Shown: positions 45,750-57,275, counted from the first letter of the stretch. The stretch is 64,000 nucleotides of DNA from Gracilibacillus orientalis (GCF_900114645.1 NZ_FOTR01000003.1:248001-312000), one strand, 5' to 3'. Notes: generated by a model not told the origin, from the letters alone. Translations and numbers: made by a program.

Positions 45750-47147
45750 ATGGAACTTCAAGCAAACCCCCAATTACTATGGTTTATTGGGATTTATGCT
45801 GTAATAATGATCGGACTAGGAATTTATATGTCCAAGAAAGTGTCAAATAGTACAGACTTTATCCTAGCAGGAAAGAGCTTAGGTCCTTTGGTATTGATGG
45901 GTACCTTGCTAGCTACCTGGACAGGAAGTGGAAGCATATCAGGTGGAGAAACGTCTGTTGCCTTTAGTTTTGGTATTTTCCCTTCCCTGCTGTTAATGAT
46001 ACCAACTTTAATCGGTATTTTTACCCTTTATATAGCGGCGCCTAAAATCAGAGCATTTGGAAAATATACGATTTCAGGAATTCTTGAAGAAAAGTATGGT
46101 GCCTCTGCTCGCAATCTTGCCAGTGTTATTGTTCTTTTAGCTTATGTAGGTATCGTGTCTTATCAAATGAAGGGATTCGGATTTATTCTCAATCTTACAA
46201 CAGGAATGAATGTAGAGACTGGTACGATCATAGCAGCTGTTTTAATCATATTTCTTGCGATGATTGGCGGTCTTAAATCTGTATCTCAAACAGATGCAAT
46301 AAGTGGATTTTTAATGGTTGGTGGCTTAATAATTACCGTACCAACTATTTTCGCCGTTGCCGGTGGTTGGGATTCGATCGTTGAAAATGTCCCCGATTCT
46401 CATCTGACTGTAACGGGAGGACTAACAAACATCCAGCTAATTGGCTATCTACTACCGTCCTTATTCCTTTTACTTGGTGACCAAAACATGTATCAACGTT
46501 TAGCGTCATCAAAAGGAGATGCCACATCAAGAAAGGCTCAAATAGGTTGGCTACTTATTATGTTAATAATTTCACCAGCCATTTCACTAATTGCATTTGC
46601 ATCTCGTTCTTTATTCCCTGATATTGATCCAGGGATGGCATTAATGGCGACAACGCTCGCAATGCCTATAGCAATTGGAGGAGTTTTACTTGCTGCAGCC
46701 GCTGCTTTTATCATTACAACAGGGAATTCCTATTTGCTTTCTGCAGCAACAAATATGACGTATGATATATATGGAAAGTATATTAATAAACATGCATCAG
46801 ATGAAAAACAATTAAGGATGACAAAAGTTTTTATCGTAATCCTTGGTGTATTTTCCTATTTATTGATTCGTTTTTTCCCAACGGTTTTAGAAGTTCAAAT
46901 GTATGCTTATACAGTTTATGGTGCAGGTATAACACCAGCGATTTTGGCTGTATTCTTCTGGAAACGCGTTAGTGCAACTGGTGGTATTTCATCCATGGTT
47001 GTAGGTGTTGTAACAACATTAGTATGGGAAATTATACTTGGCAAACCGTTTGACTTAAACAGTGTCGTTATTTCAGTTCCCGCAGCATTAATAGTATTAA
47101 TAGTTGTATCATTAGCTACACAAAAGAAAACGACGAATAATTCCTGA
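45750..47147 (+). CDS. Sodium:solute symporter (SSS family)
   Basis: 465 residues with about thirteen membrane segments. GTWTGSGSISGGE-like text (here TLLATWTGSGSISGGET) and LPSLFLLLGDQNMYQRLASS match the SSS family. It imports a solute driven by sodium. A Xaa-Pro-type peptidase gene follows after 14 bp, so a peptide or proline-containing substrate is possible but unproven. Confidence 0.92.
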   Translation: MELQANPQLLWFIGIYAVIMIGLGIYMSKKVSNSTDFILAGKSLGPLVLMGTLLATWTGSGSISGGETSVAFSFGIFPSLLLMIPTLIGIFTLYIAAPKIRAFGKYTISGILEEKYGASARNLASVIVLLAYVGIVSYQMKGFGFILNLTTGMNVETGTIIAAVLIIFLAMIGGLKSVSQTDAISGFLMVGGLIITVPTIFAVAGGWDSIVENVPDSHLTVTGGLTNIQLIGYLLPSLFLLLGDQNMYQRLASSKGDATSRKAQIGWLLIMLIISPAISLIAFASRSLFPDIDPGMALMATTLAMPIAIGGVLLAAAAAFIITTGNSYLLSAATNMTYDIYGKYINKHASDEKQLRMTKVFIVILGVFSYLLIRFFPTVLEVQMYAYTVYGAGITPAILAVFFWKRVSATGGISSMVVGVVTTLVWEIILGKPFDLNSVVISVPAALIVLIVVSLATQKKTTNNS

Positions 47148-47161
47148 TAGGAGTGTCCAAC

Positions 47162-48262
47162 ATGCAAGAACGATTAACAAAAGTAACTGAATGGATGAAC
47201 GAGAAAAATATTGAAGTAGCTTTCTTGAACTCAAAAGAAAATGTCTTTTATTTATCTAATTTTTATACAGACCCACATGAACGTCTGATGGGAATCCTCG
47301 TATTCAAACAAGCTCAACCAGTGTTTGTCCTACCTGAAATGGAAGCAGGTCAATTAAAAGATGCAGGTTGGGAATACGAAATTATTGGATATTCTGATCA
47401 CGAAAATCCATGGAAACTCATTAAAACTACATTAGAAAAAAAGCAGTTAGAAAAAGCAGAAACAGTCGCTATTGAAAAAGATGTTCTTACTTACCAACGA
47501 AGTGAGAAGTTTCTATCATGCTTCCCAGAGGCAAAAATAATATCTATGGAAGAAAAATTAAATGACATGCGTGTTGTGAAAGATGATGGAGAAATTACCA
47601 TCATTCGCCGCGCTGCAAACATGGCTGATTATGGAGTTCAAGTAGGTATTGATGCACTCGAAGAAGGCATTAGTGAAATGGAAGTATTAGCAAAAATCGA
47701 ATATGAATTGAAAAGAAAGGGAATACGAGAAATGTCCTTTTCGACTATGGTACTATTTGGTGAAAAAACTGGAAACCCACACGGAAATCCAGGTGATCGA
47801 AAATTAAAAGCCGGTGATATGGTTCTCTTTGATTTAGGAGTTATAATGGATGGCTATTGCTCAGATATCACACGAACCGTAGCATTTAAATCAGTCACCG
47901 ATAAACAAAAAGAAATTTACCAAACTGTATTAAAAGCGGAACAAGCATCCTTAGAAACAAGTAGACCAGGTAATCGTGTCGGAGATTTAGACAATGTTGC
48001 TCGACATATTATCATGGAAGCAGGATACGGAGACTACTTCCCACATCGAATCGGCCATGGCATGGGAATCAACGTCCATGAATTCCCTTCCATAAGTCAT
48101 CTTAATGATGGAATCCTAACAAAAGGCATGGTCTATACGATTGAACCAGGGATATACCTTCCAGGGATCGGTGGTGTAAGAATAGAAGATGATGTACTAG
48201 TTACAGCGGATGGTTATGAAACATTGACCAAATTCCCCAAAGAACTACAAATAATAGAATAA
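47162..48262 (+). CDS. M24-family Xaa-Pro peptidase
   Basis: 366 residues from ATG 47162, with TAGGAG upstream (an in-frame GTG at 47153 is too close to it). N-terminal creatinase-like domain, then the pita-bread fold with metal ligands: Asp pair in LFDLGVIMDGYCSDITRT, His in HRIGHGMGINVHEF, Glu in TIEPGIY and Glu in VRIEDDV. It cleaves Xaa-Pro bonds in the cytosol. It forms an operon with the symporter. Confidence 0.93.
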   Translation: MQERLTKVTEWMNEKNIEVAFLNSKENVFYLSNFYTDPHERLMGILVFKQAQPVFVLPEMEAGQLKDAGWEYEIIGYSDHENPWKLIKTTLEKKQLEKAETVAIEKDVLTYQRSEKFLSCFPEAKIISMEEKLNDMRVVKDDGEITIIRRAANMADYGVQVGIDALEEGISEMEVLAKIEYELKRKGIREMSFSTMVLFGEKTGNPHGNPGDRKLKAGDMVLFDLGVIMDGYCSDITRTVAFKSVTDKQKEIYQTVLKAEQASLETSRPGNRVGDLDNVARHIIMEAGYGDYFPHRIGHGMGINVHEFPSISHLNDGILTKGMVYTIEPGIYLPGIGGVRIEDDVLVTADGYETLTKFPKELQIIE

Positions 48263-48303
48263 TTAATCAGTGTTAATTGTTTCGCTCTAAGCGAGGTGTA
48301 TAA

Positions 48304-48342
48304 GTGCCCATATAAGGAACTTGTCGGTTGTTTATATGGGTA
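48304..48342 (+). terminator. Possible terminator of the symporter-peptidase operon
   Basis: CCCATATAA (48307-48315) pairs with TTATATGGG (48332-48340) over a 16-nt loop; the T-run is poor. Confidence 0.5.
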
Positions 48343-48456
48343 TTCATTGCACTTTTGGATGGCATCCACGAAGTCCAGCTCCAAAATATACATCTTAAAG
48401 ATTCTCCCCTATTACATCTCTCCAAATCTTTCCTACGTCGCAACATATATTAAAAA

Positions 48457-48490
48457 AATCTAGCTCCATCATACATGATAGAGCTAGATT
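48457..48490 (-). terminator. Terminator of the oxidoreductase gene
   Basis: AATCTAGCTC pairs with GAGCTAGATT, with ATCAT/ATGAT extending inside. On the minus strand TTTTTTT follows. Confidence 0.9.
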
Positions 48491-48517
48491 ACCCTTAGTT
48501 AAAGGGACTGAATTATA

Positions 48518-49462
48518 TTATGCCATAGTAATCACGATCTTACCTGCAGCATGATGGGTTTCACTTAATGCATGTGCATCATGAACTCCTTTTTGTGATA
48601 AAGGAAATGTGCTGCCCACAATGCTCTTCATTTTTTTATTTTCTAATAGGTTAGCTAACATACTCAGTTGTTTACCATCTGGTTGAAGCCATATGCCTTT
48701 TGCTGTAATATTTTTCTCTTTTGCTTTTTCCTGATTTGGCTCACCTACAATGGATATTAATCGGCCAGTATTTTCTTTAAGGGCATCGAAACTGTCATTT
48801 TGTGTATCTCCACCAATCGTGTCATAAACAAGATCTAAATCCTGTACAACCTCTCTGAAATCAGTTGAACGGTAGTCAATCACTTCATCCGCTCCTAGTG
48901 ATAATAGAAGTTGATGATTCTTCTCGCTTGCTGTTGTGTACACATATGCGCCTGCTTCTTTAGCTAATTGAATCGCGTATGTACCAACTCCACCAGCCCC
49001 TGCATGAATTAATACTTTTTGTCCTTCTTCCAGCTGTCCATGGTCAAATAAACCTTGATATGCCGTTAAACCAGCCAATGGCACTGCTGCAGCCTCCTCA
49101 AAGGAAATATTGGCTGGCTTTTTTGCTAATAAATGGTCATCTACAATGGTATATTCCGCATAGGTTCCAAAGCGTGTTGTTTCTGGGCGGGCAAATACCT
49201 CATCTCCCGCTTTCCAATCTGTTACTTCTGGTCCTACAGCTTCAATAACTCCGGAAACATCCCAACCAAGAATAATGGGGAATTCCCAATCAAACATTGG
49301 CTTCAGATGCCCCTCACGAAGTTTCCAATCAATCGGGTTAATGGATGTTGCTTTTTCACGCACTAATACTTGGTGCTCTCCTAGTTCTGGTAAAGTAACT
49401 TTTCCTTCTTCTAATACATCTTTGTCGCCATATTCATTAATAATCACAGCTTTTGTTTCCAT
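48518..49462 (-). CDS. NADP-dependent quinone oxidoreductase-like MDR protein
   Basis: 314 residues, medium-chain dehydrogenase fold without structural zinc cysteines. GroES-like half with ATSINPIDWKLREG and LGWDVSGVIEAVG; Rossmann half with VLIHAGAGGVGTYAIQLAK. Reduces quinones or enones with NADPH by family. Single-gene unit with AAGGAG upstream. Confidence 0.9.
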   Translation of the reverse strand: METKAVIINEYGDKDVLEEGKVTLPELGEHQVLVREKATSINPIDWKLREGHLKPMFDWEFPIILGWDVSGVIEAVGPEVTDWKAGDEVFARPETTRFGTYAEYTIVDDHLLAKKPANISFEEAAAVPLAGLTAYQGLFDHGQLEEGQKVLIHAGAGGVGTYAIQLAKEAGAYVYTTASEKNHQLLLSLGADEVIDYRSTDFREVVQDLDLVYDTIGGDTQNDSFDALKENTGRLISIVGEPNQEKAKEKNITAKGIWLQPDGKQLSMLANLLENKKMKSIVGSTFPLSQKGVHDAHALSETHHAAGKIVITMA

Positions 49463-49564
49463 ATGATTTCACTCCTTTTCATTTGCTCGGCACTTTCTTA
49501 GTCCGATATTCATATTGTCCCACTTATAGTATGACTTTGAAAAACATTCTGATTCTCGAGAAGG

Positions 49565-50767
49565 TCAAGATAAATGTGCTGGATAGTGTCCCATACTATG
49601 CTTGCTTTCATGCTTAACAGTTATCAATAGTGCCATTCCACTAACCAATAAAAGTACACTACTAAAATAAAAAACAGTAGATATTGTATACAAGCCAGCA
49701 AGCCAACCACCCATGACTGGACCAATAATATTACCTAAAAAGCGAACACTTGTATTATAACCTAACACTTCGCCTTGAATATTTAATGGTGTTACTTGAC
49801 GAATATAAGCAGTTCTAATCGGAATGACGCCACCAATTGCCATTCCTAATAAAAAGCGAACAATTACTAATTGCCAAATATTATTTACTAATGCTCCTGG
49901 TATGAAAAATACTGCAGACAATAATAACAGTACTATTAAGACCTTTTCATAACCGATGCGATCCCCTAATTTACCCCAATTTCTAGACATAAAAAGGTTT
50001 CCTAGTCCCGCTGCTGAAAAAGCAAGCCCTGAAAAGAATGCGATACTGGTTGATCCATGTATTTCGCTAACATATAAAGATAAAATTGGTTGAATACTGA
50101 AGTTTGCAACCTGTACAAACATAGATACAACCATGACCATCACAAGTACAGGATTATAAATAATATGTTTAAGCACTTCTATTGAAGAATAACTTGTGCT
50201 TTCCATCTTTGGCGTTTCTAATTTTGCCTCTTTAACACCAAACACTACAAAGAATGCAGCAATAAACAATGTAACAGATGTCAGTTGGAAAGTTGCGGCA
50301 TAACCAATAGTATCCGCTAAAACTCCACCAAATAATGGTCCTAATAAACTTCCAGTTACATTCCCCGTCTGTAATGTTCCTAATACTTTACCAGCTATAT
50401 GTTTTGGTGTTTGGGTAGAAATAAATGCTTGGGACATAGATATAAAACCCGTAAAAAAACCCATAAACATCCGTAATATAAAGAGCTGATGGACATTTGA
50501 CACAAAGCCCATAAGTAACACACAGATCCCTAATCCAAAACCTGCCAGCACCAAAAATAGCTTGCGCCCATGTTTGTCACCAAATCTTCCCCATATTGGT
50601 GACACAATAAAAGCAATTAAGAATGTAATCGCAAATACCCAACCAGACCATGTTTGTACATAATCACCTGAATAATTGCCTAATGTTCCAATATATAAAG
50701 ACAGGAATGGGATTACCATTGTCATACTTGCTGCAATGAAAAAGTTCGCAAACCACATAATTGACAA
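49565..50767 (-). CDS. MFS multidrug transporter with abnormal start
   Basis: About 400 residues, twelve membrane segments; IVSPIWGRFGDKHGRKLFLV is the MFS signature loop and GTLQTGNVTGSLLGPLFGG is antiporter motif C. The given start is TTG at 50767, which has no ribosome site. The frame stays open upstream to about 50818, and a strong GAAGGGG site lies 2-5 bp before two in-frame ATT codons (50803-50798) followed by LNQEQLAKRNLSIMWF. Either ATT is used, or an ATG has mutated. Otherwise the protein looks intact. Confidence 0.82.
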   Translation of the reverse strand: MSIMWFANFFIAASMTMVIPFLSLYIGTLGNYSGDYVQTWSGWVFAITFLIAFIVSPIWGRFGDKHGRKLFLVLAGFGLGICVLLMGFVSNVHQLFILRMFMGFFTGFISMSQAFISTQTPKHIAGKVLGTLQTGNVTGSLLGPLFGGVLADTIGYAATFQLTSVTLFIAAFFVVFGVKEAKLETPKMESTSYSSIEVLKHIIYNPVLVMVMVVSMFVQVANFSIQPILSLYVSEIHGSTSIAFFSGLAFSAAGLGNLFMSRNWGKLGDRIGYEKVLIVLLLLSAVFFIPGALVNNIWQLVIVRFLLGMAIGGVIPIRTAYIRQVTPLNIQGEVLGYNTSVRFLGNIIGPVMGGWLAGLYTISTVFYFSSVLLLVSGMALLITVKHESKHSMGHYPAHLS

Positions 50768-51048
50768 ATTACGCTTTGCTAGTTGCTCTTGATTTAGAAT
50801 AATAACCCCTTCTTCTTCTATTTATTTCGATTCCCTAAATAATATAATACGCTTATTCTTGACAATGTGGAAATATTCTGCATGCATATTGGCTTATTCG
50901 AAAAATTGTGGCAATTTCATCATTCATCGACAATTTTGATTTTCTGGTATTTATAACTATGCGATTATATGAATCTACTAATGAAAATTTGGAAAGAATA
51001 ATAGTGTAGTAATTTTTTAAGTTATAAGAATTATCAGGAGGAATAACA

Positions 51049-51741
51049 GTGGAATTAATACAAATTTTAATCAAATTAGTTATAGGTTTCTTTTTACTAT
51101 TTCTGTTAATCAGAATTATAGGACAGAAAATAATAGACCAATTTACTCCCTTTCATTTTATATCAGCTATTGTCTTAAGTGAGTTGTTGGGAAATGCCGT
51201 CTATGAAAATAATGTGCCTATTATCTATATCTTCTTCACTCTATTTATATGGGGAACTTTACTGTTTTTAGTTGAATACATTGCTCAGAAATCTCTTTTA
51301 TTAAGAGGAAAGTTTGAAGGGAAACCTTCCGTGGTTATTCGAGATGGTCAAATTGACCTTGACCAGATGAAAAAAAGCCGTATGAATCTTAATCAGCTAC
51401 AAAGCTTACTTCGACAAAGCGAAATTTTTTCCATTCGTGAAGTAGCATTCGCACTGATAGAACCTAACGGCTCCATAAGTGTATTAAAAAAGGCACCATA
51501 CCAAAAAACTACCTTAAAAGACTTTAATATGCCACCTCACCCTGTTTATCTTCCCATAACGCTGATTAAGGATGGCGAAATAATTAAAGAACATTTAAAA
51601 GAGATAAAAAAGGACGACCAATGGTTAAAGAACCAGTTATTATCCCATAACATAAGCAAAACGGAAGACGTACTTTTTGCAGAATGGCTAGAAAACGATG
51701 GTTTATTTGTTGTTCCGCACAAATCACTTTTACACCATTAA
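51049..51741 (+). CDS. DUF421 membrane protein (YetF type)
   Basis: 230 residues starting at GTG 51049 after AGGAGG. Two or three N-terminal membrane helices (LVIGFFLLFLLIRIIGQK, ISAIVLSELLGNAVYE) and a cytoplasmic DUF421 domain (GKPSVVIRDGQIDLDQMKKS, then EIFSIREVAFALIEPNGSIS). Same length and layout as B. subtilis YetF. Precise role unclear. Confidence 0.9.
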   Translation: MELIQILIKLVIGFFLLFLLIRIIGQKIIDQFTPFHFISAIVLSELLGNAVYENNVPIIYIFFTLFIWGTLLFLVEYIAQKSLLLRGKFEGKPSVVIRDGQIDLDQMKKSRMNLNQLQSLLRQSEIFSIREVAFALIEPNGSISVLKKAPYQKTTLKDFNMPPHPVYLPITLIKDGEIIKEHLKEIKKDDQWLKNQLLSHNISKTEDVLFAEWLENDGLFVVPHKSLLHH

Positions 51742-51892
51742 ATAAAAAATACTATTATGTGCTATTTATTATACGATTTACACCAAAACTTTACACTACT
51801 ATAAAACAATACCTGTACTGATTCGATATAATAATAAGTGCATAATTATTGTTATTATTAAATATTGTTTAATCCTTAAGGTGGTGTTTAAT

Positions 51893-52455
51893 ATGTTCGC
51901 TGGACATTTTGGAGTTGCTGCTGCAGTGAAAAGTAAAAACCCGGAATTGCCACTTTGGTCCCTCTTGGTCAGTTCACAATTAATTGATATTGCATTTGTT
52001 CCATTTAATTTAGCTGGAATGGAATCCATGGAGCCCATTGGTGAGGGTGGCTATGCTAACATGATAATTTATGCACTCTACACTCTTTCTCTAGTGGGGC
52101 ACTGTTGCTATCTATTCTATCAGCCCTTCTTGCCGGAATATTTTGGGGCAAAAAATCCGGAATTATTATAGGTGTCGTTGTTTTTAGCCACTGGATTTTA
52201 GATTTAGTAGTCCATCGTCCAGATATGCCCATTCTCCCAGGCAATCTAGGTGATTTTCCGCTTCTTGGTTTCGGACTATGGCAATCTGTTTCCGCAAGTA
52301 TTTTGGTAGAATTTCTCCTTATTGCGATCGGTTCCTTCTTTTACTTCAAGTATTCACTCAAGTCATCAGGTCCTGAACACAGAATAAAAGGCATTACAGC
52401 CGGTTGTATAATGACTGTGTTTCTTTTTCTATCATTAGGGATTGACGCTTTTTAA
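51893..52455 (+). pseudogene. Frameshifted integral membrane protein (DUF457/metal-dependent-hydrolase-like)
   Basis: ATG 51893 follows AAGGTGGTG. The first frame (MFAGHFGVAAAVKSKNPELP) runs to 52171, but after GGGG at 52096-52099 the expected continuation LLSILSALLAGIFWGKKSG is in the next frame, which runs to 52455. Adding one G restores a single 188-residue protein with about five helices and conserved SHWILDLVVHRPDMPILPG. It is either a real frameshift, a phase-variable G-run, or a sequencing error. Confidence 0.8.
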
Positions 52456-52645
52456 CAACTTAAAAACGTTTGAATCAGAACCATATACCTACTTTCCAAA
52501 ATGAATCCGATCCAAATGATTTAAATTAATTCTCCTTCTCATTTCATATAATAATCATTTTAGTGTTCAACATCGGTGATATGGTGGATATATCAATATA
52601 TAACCAGCTTTCATTAGTAAAAGATACTTTTCGACAAAATGTGAT

Positions 52646-52674
52646 TTGACATTCCCTTGATATCGTGATACATT
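52646..52674 (+). promoter_or_regulatory. Promoter of the licT-bglP operon
   Basis: TTGACA (52646-52651), 17-bp spacer, TACATT (52669-52674). The expected start is about 20 bp before the first RAT, leaving a leader that contains the antitermination site. Confidence 0.78.
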
Positions 52675-52700
52675 TTATCCATTAATATTTTCATCATTGT

Positions 52701-52764
52701 GGATTGTTACTGACTTGATCAGGCATTACCATGTTTAAAATACACTTCCGTATTTTTAGAATGC
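52701..52764 (+). promoter_or_regulatory. RAT antiterminator and terminator upstream of licT
   Basis: GGATTGTTACTG at 52701-52712 with GATCAGGCATTACC to 52730 matches the LicT/BglG RNA antiterminator. It overlaps a terminator in which GCATT (52723) pairs with AATGC (52760) enclosing AAAATAC/GTATTTT, followed by GTTTT. Phospho-regulated LicT would stabilise the RAT and allow read-through into its own gene. Confidence 0.85.
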
Positions 52765-52789
52765 GTTTTAGAAGATGGGGGAATGACCT

Positions 52790-53644
52790 TTGAAGTATAT
52801 TAAAGCCTTTAATAACAACGTGGCTTTAGTAGAAGATTCCTCTGGGCTTGAGTGGATTGTGATGGGTACAGCTGTCGGCTTCCAAAAAAAGAAAGGGGAT
52901 CCAATTGATGATTCCAGTGTTCGACGCAAGTTTGTAGCTGAACAATCAACAACTCGAAAACCATTATTACAAGTATTAAAAGATATGGATTCCGAGGTTT
53001 TGGATGTCTCTGTTGAGATAATTAAGAATGCCGAATCACACCTAGGAGTTTCTTTTAACAACAATATCTATTTAACGCTTGCCGACCATTTAAATTTTGC
53101 GGTCAAGCGAGCGCATGAAAGTTTCGATTATGCAGATACAAACCGTTGGGAAGTAAAAAATTTATACCCAAAAGAATACCAGGCGGCAAAAGATGCCGTT
53201 CGTCTTGTATTTGATCGTCTTGATGTACTGCTTCCTAAAAGTGAGGAAACGTTTTTAACCTATCACTTTGTAAATGGACAACAGACAAAAAAGACACAAA
53301 TAGAAGAAACATTGAAAATGACGGAAGTGATCAACCGCATTATAGAAATTGTGCAGTACCACTTTCAGCTTAAGCTTGATGAAGAATCATTAAACTATAC
53401 ACGCTTTATTACTCATTTGCGCTATTTCTTCATTCGTCAATACAAACAAGATCCTGTTGATGGAGAAGAAATGGACCAGACACTTTTAGAAGTTGTCAAA
53501 ACCAAATATAAAAAAGCGTATCAAGCCGTGGACAAGATAGCAGCCCTATTAAAGCAAAAATATGGTTGGACACTCTCATCGAATGAAAAACTATATTTAA
53601 CATTGCATATCTGGCGCGTAACAAACCGTCAAAAAAATGAATAG
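52790..53644 (+). CDS. licT: LicT/BglG-family transcription antiterminator
   Basis: 284 residues, starting at TTG 52790 after GGGGG. RNA-binding CAT domain at 1-56 (MKYIKAFNNNVALVEDSSGL, MGTAVGFQKKKGDPID), then two PRD domains with phosphorylatable His residues (LTLADHLNFAVKR; FITHLRYFFIRQ; YLTLHIWRV). It binds RAT sites in the leaders of this operon when beta-glucosides are available. RATs lie upstream of itself and of bglP. Confidence 0.94.
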   Translation: MKYIKAFNNNVALVEDSSGLEWIVMGTAVGFQKKKGDPIDDSSVRRKFVAEQSTTRKPLLQVLKDMDSEVLDVSVEIIKNAESHLGVSFNNNIYLTLADHLNFAVKRAHESFDYADTNRWEVKNLYPKEYQAAKDAVRLVFDRLDVLLPKSEETFLTYHFVNGQQTKKTQIEETLKMTEVINRIIEIVQYHFQLKLDEESLNYTRFITHLRYFFIRQYKQDPVDGEEMDQTLLEVVKTKYKKAYQAVDKIAALLKQKYGWTLSSNEKLYLTLHIWRVTNRQKNE

Positions 53645-53653
53645 TGTCATAGT

Positions 53654-53733
53654 GGATTGTTACTAATCATAAATTAGGCATTACCCAAACAGACAAAGTG
53701 TTAAAGCACTTGTTTTTGTTTGGGTATTTTTTT
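53654..53733 (+). promoter_or_regulatory. RAT antiterminator and terminator upstream of the PTS gene
   Basis: GGATTGTTACTAATCATAAA begins the RAT at 53654, which ends TTAGGCATTACC at 53685. It overlaps a strong terminator: ACCCAAACA (53683-53691) with TGTTTGGGT (53717-53725), inner stem ACAAAGTG/CACTTGT, then ATTTTTTT. The two folds exclude each other. Confidence 0.92.
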
Positions 53734-53789
53734 GGCAAAAATTAAGTGAAACACGCTTTAACCAGCCTTAATAAGAGGGAGGATTACTG

Positions 53790-55703
53790 ATGGCTTCACA
53801 TAAAGAAGTTGCAAAACAAATAGTAGACAAAATTGGCGGAAGTAAAAATGTTGACCAAGCATGGCATTGTGTTACACGCCTCCGCTTTAACCTAGATGAT
53901 AAAGAAAAAGTAGAAATGGAAGAAATTAAAAAAATGAACGGTGTAATGGGGGCACAATTTTCTGGTGACCAGTTCCAGGTCATCATTGGGAATCAAGTAT
54001 CCGATGTTTTTGCCGAAGTAGAACCACTTGTTGGAGTCGCTGGAAGTGGAGAAGTAAAGAACTCAGGAGAGAAACAAGGCGCTGTTTCCTTAGTAATGGA
54101 CTTTATTTCTGGTATCTTCACACCGATCTTACCAGCACTAGCTGGAGCCGGCCTTTTAAAAGGTTTTCTCGCATTATTTGTGACAGTAGGTTGGCTTACA
54201 AACGAAAGCGATACTTACATGGTTTTAAATGCAATTGGTGACAGTGTATTTTACTTCTTACCATTCTTCCTTGCTGTATCTACAGCAAAAAAGATGCGTA
54301 CGAATGAATACCTAGCACTGATTGTTGCTGGTACACTCATGTACCCTACTTTTATTGAATCATTCAACGCAGCACAGGCAGCTGGAACAACAGAAACACT
54401 TGACTTTTTAGGATGGGGATTTATCAATATTCCAGTTCTAAATTATGACACCAGTGTTATACCGGTCATTTTAAGTGTCATTCTATTAAAATATGTATAT
54501 AACTTAGTGAAAAAAGTCATTCCGTCTGCGATTCAATTAATGTTCGCACCAATGATTGCATTTCTAATTGTCCTTCCGTTATCACTATGGATTGTTGGAC
54601 CATTAGGAACAAATATAGGAAACTTTGTCTCAGACATTTTCAATTGGCTATTCGAATTTTCTGGTCTGTTTGCTGGTCTGTTACTAGCAGGATTAATGCC
54701 AATTATTATTATGACAGGGATGCACTATGCATTTGCGCCAATTGCGATTACAAGCATAGCTAGCTTAGGCTATGACAGTATGGTTATGCCAATGATGTTC
54801 ATTAGTAACGTGGCACAAGCAGGGGCAGCATTTGGTGTTGCCGTATTAACAAAAAATAAACAAATGAAACAACTTGGCTTATCAAGTGGTATTTCAGCGG
54901 CCATTGGTATTACCGAACCTGCCATGTACGGGGTTAATATGAAATTGAAAAAACCATTCATTTTAGCGATGATTTCAGCCGGTATTCTTGGAGCATTTGC
55001 TGGCTGGTATGGATTGAAATCCTATGCAATGAGTGGAATTGTCGGGGTATTTGCTATTCCAATTTTCGCCGATCCAGCTGGTGAATCAGCAAGCCTGATT
55101 GTATCGATTATCCTCTTTATTCTTGCTTTAGTACTACCATTTATTTTAGTGTTAATTTTCCGTTTCAAAGATGTGGAGGATGACACAACAGCAGTAGCAC
55201 AACCAGAAGTAGAAAAAGAAGACAACAAAGCAGTAGAAGCTACAGGAAAAGAAACGATGGTTCAATCACCATTAAAAGGTACGATTGTTCCATTATCAGA
55301 AGTATCAGACCCAACTTTTTCGGAAGAAATTATGGGGAAAGGAATTGCTATTGAGCCAGAAGAAAATCGTGTGGTCGCACCTATTTCAGGATCAATCATG
55401 GTATTCCCAGATTCTAAACATGCCATTGGTATTAAAGGGGATAATGGCGAAGAAATATTGATTCACATCGGTATTGATACAGTTTCATTAAAAGGTGAGC
55501 ACTTTAAAGGATTAATTAATGAAGGTGACCGTATTGAAGTTGGACAACCTTTAGTGGAATTCGATCGTGAAGCAATCCGTGAAAAAGACATTCAAACAGT
55601 GACAATGATTGTTGTCACAAACACCTCGGAGTACCTAGATGTATTACCTATCCATGATGGTACTATCTTCGAAGGTGAACATTTATTATCACTTATAAAA
55701 TAA
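53790..55703 (+). CDS. bglP: Beta-glucoside PTS transporter, EIIBCA
   Basis: 637 residues. EIIB with phospho-Cys27 in WHCVTRLRF; EIIC of about ten membrane segments (about 100-465; ITEPAMYGVNMKLKKPF); linker; EIIA with phospho-His559 in ILIHIGIDTV. It imports and phosphorylates aryl- or beta-glucosides, delivering the 6-phosphate to the GH1 enzyme encoded next. Expression is set by the LicT-RAT switch upstream. Confidence 0.95.
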   Translation: MASHKEVAKQIVDKIGGSKNVDQAWHCVTRLRFNLDDKEKVEMEEIKKMNGVMGAQFSGDQFQVIIGNQVSDVFAEVEPLVGVAGSGEVKNSGEKQGAVSLVMDFISGIFTPILPALAGAGLLKGFLALFVTVGWLTNESDTYMVLNAIGDSVFYFLPFFLAVSTAKKMRTNEYLALIVAGTLMYPTFIESFNAAQAAGTTETLDFLGWGFINIPVLNYDTSVIPVILSVILLKYVYNLVKKVIPSAIQLMFAPMIAFLIVLPLSLWIVGPLGTNIGNFVSDIFNWLFEFSGLFAGLLLAGLMPIIIMTGMHYAFAPIAITSIASLGYDSMVMPMMFISNVAQAGAAFGVAVLTKNKQMKQLGLSSGISAAIGITEPAMYGVNMKLKKPFILAMISAGILGAFAGWYGLKSYAMSGIVGVFAIPIFADPAGESASLIVSIILFILALVLPFILVLIFRFKDVEDDTTAVAQPEVEKEDNKAVEATGKETMVQSPLKGTIVPLSEVSDPTFSEEIMGKGIAIEPEENRVVAPISGSIMVFPDSKHAIGIKGDNGEEILIHIGIDTVSLKGEHFKGLINEGDRIEVGQPLVEFDREAIREKDIQTVTMIVVTNTSEYLDVLPIHDGTIFEGEHLLSLIK

Positions 55704-55753
55704 GAATCATGGAGGGCGCATTCAAGTGCTCTCCAATCAAATAGAAGGAGTGA

Positions 55754-57229
<1,476 letters not shown>

Positions 57230-57238
57230 AATTTTTTG

Positions 57239-57275
57239 AAGTGCGTTGCCATTTGAGGCAGCGCACTTTTTTTGT
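57239..57275 (+). terminator. Terminator of the beta-glucoside operon
   Basis: AAGTGCGTTGCC pairs with GGCAGCGCACTT (one wobble) over a 6-nt loop, then TTTTTTT. Confidence 0.94.
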
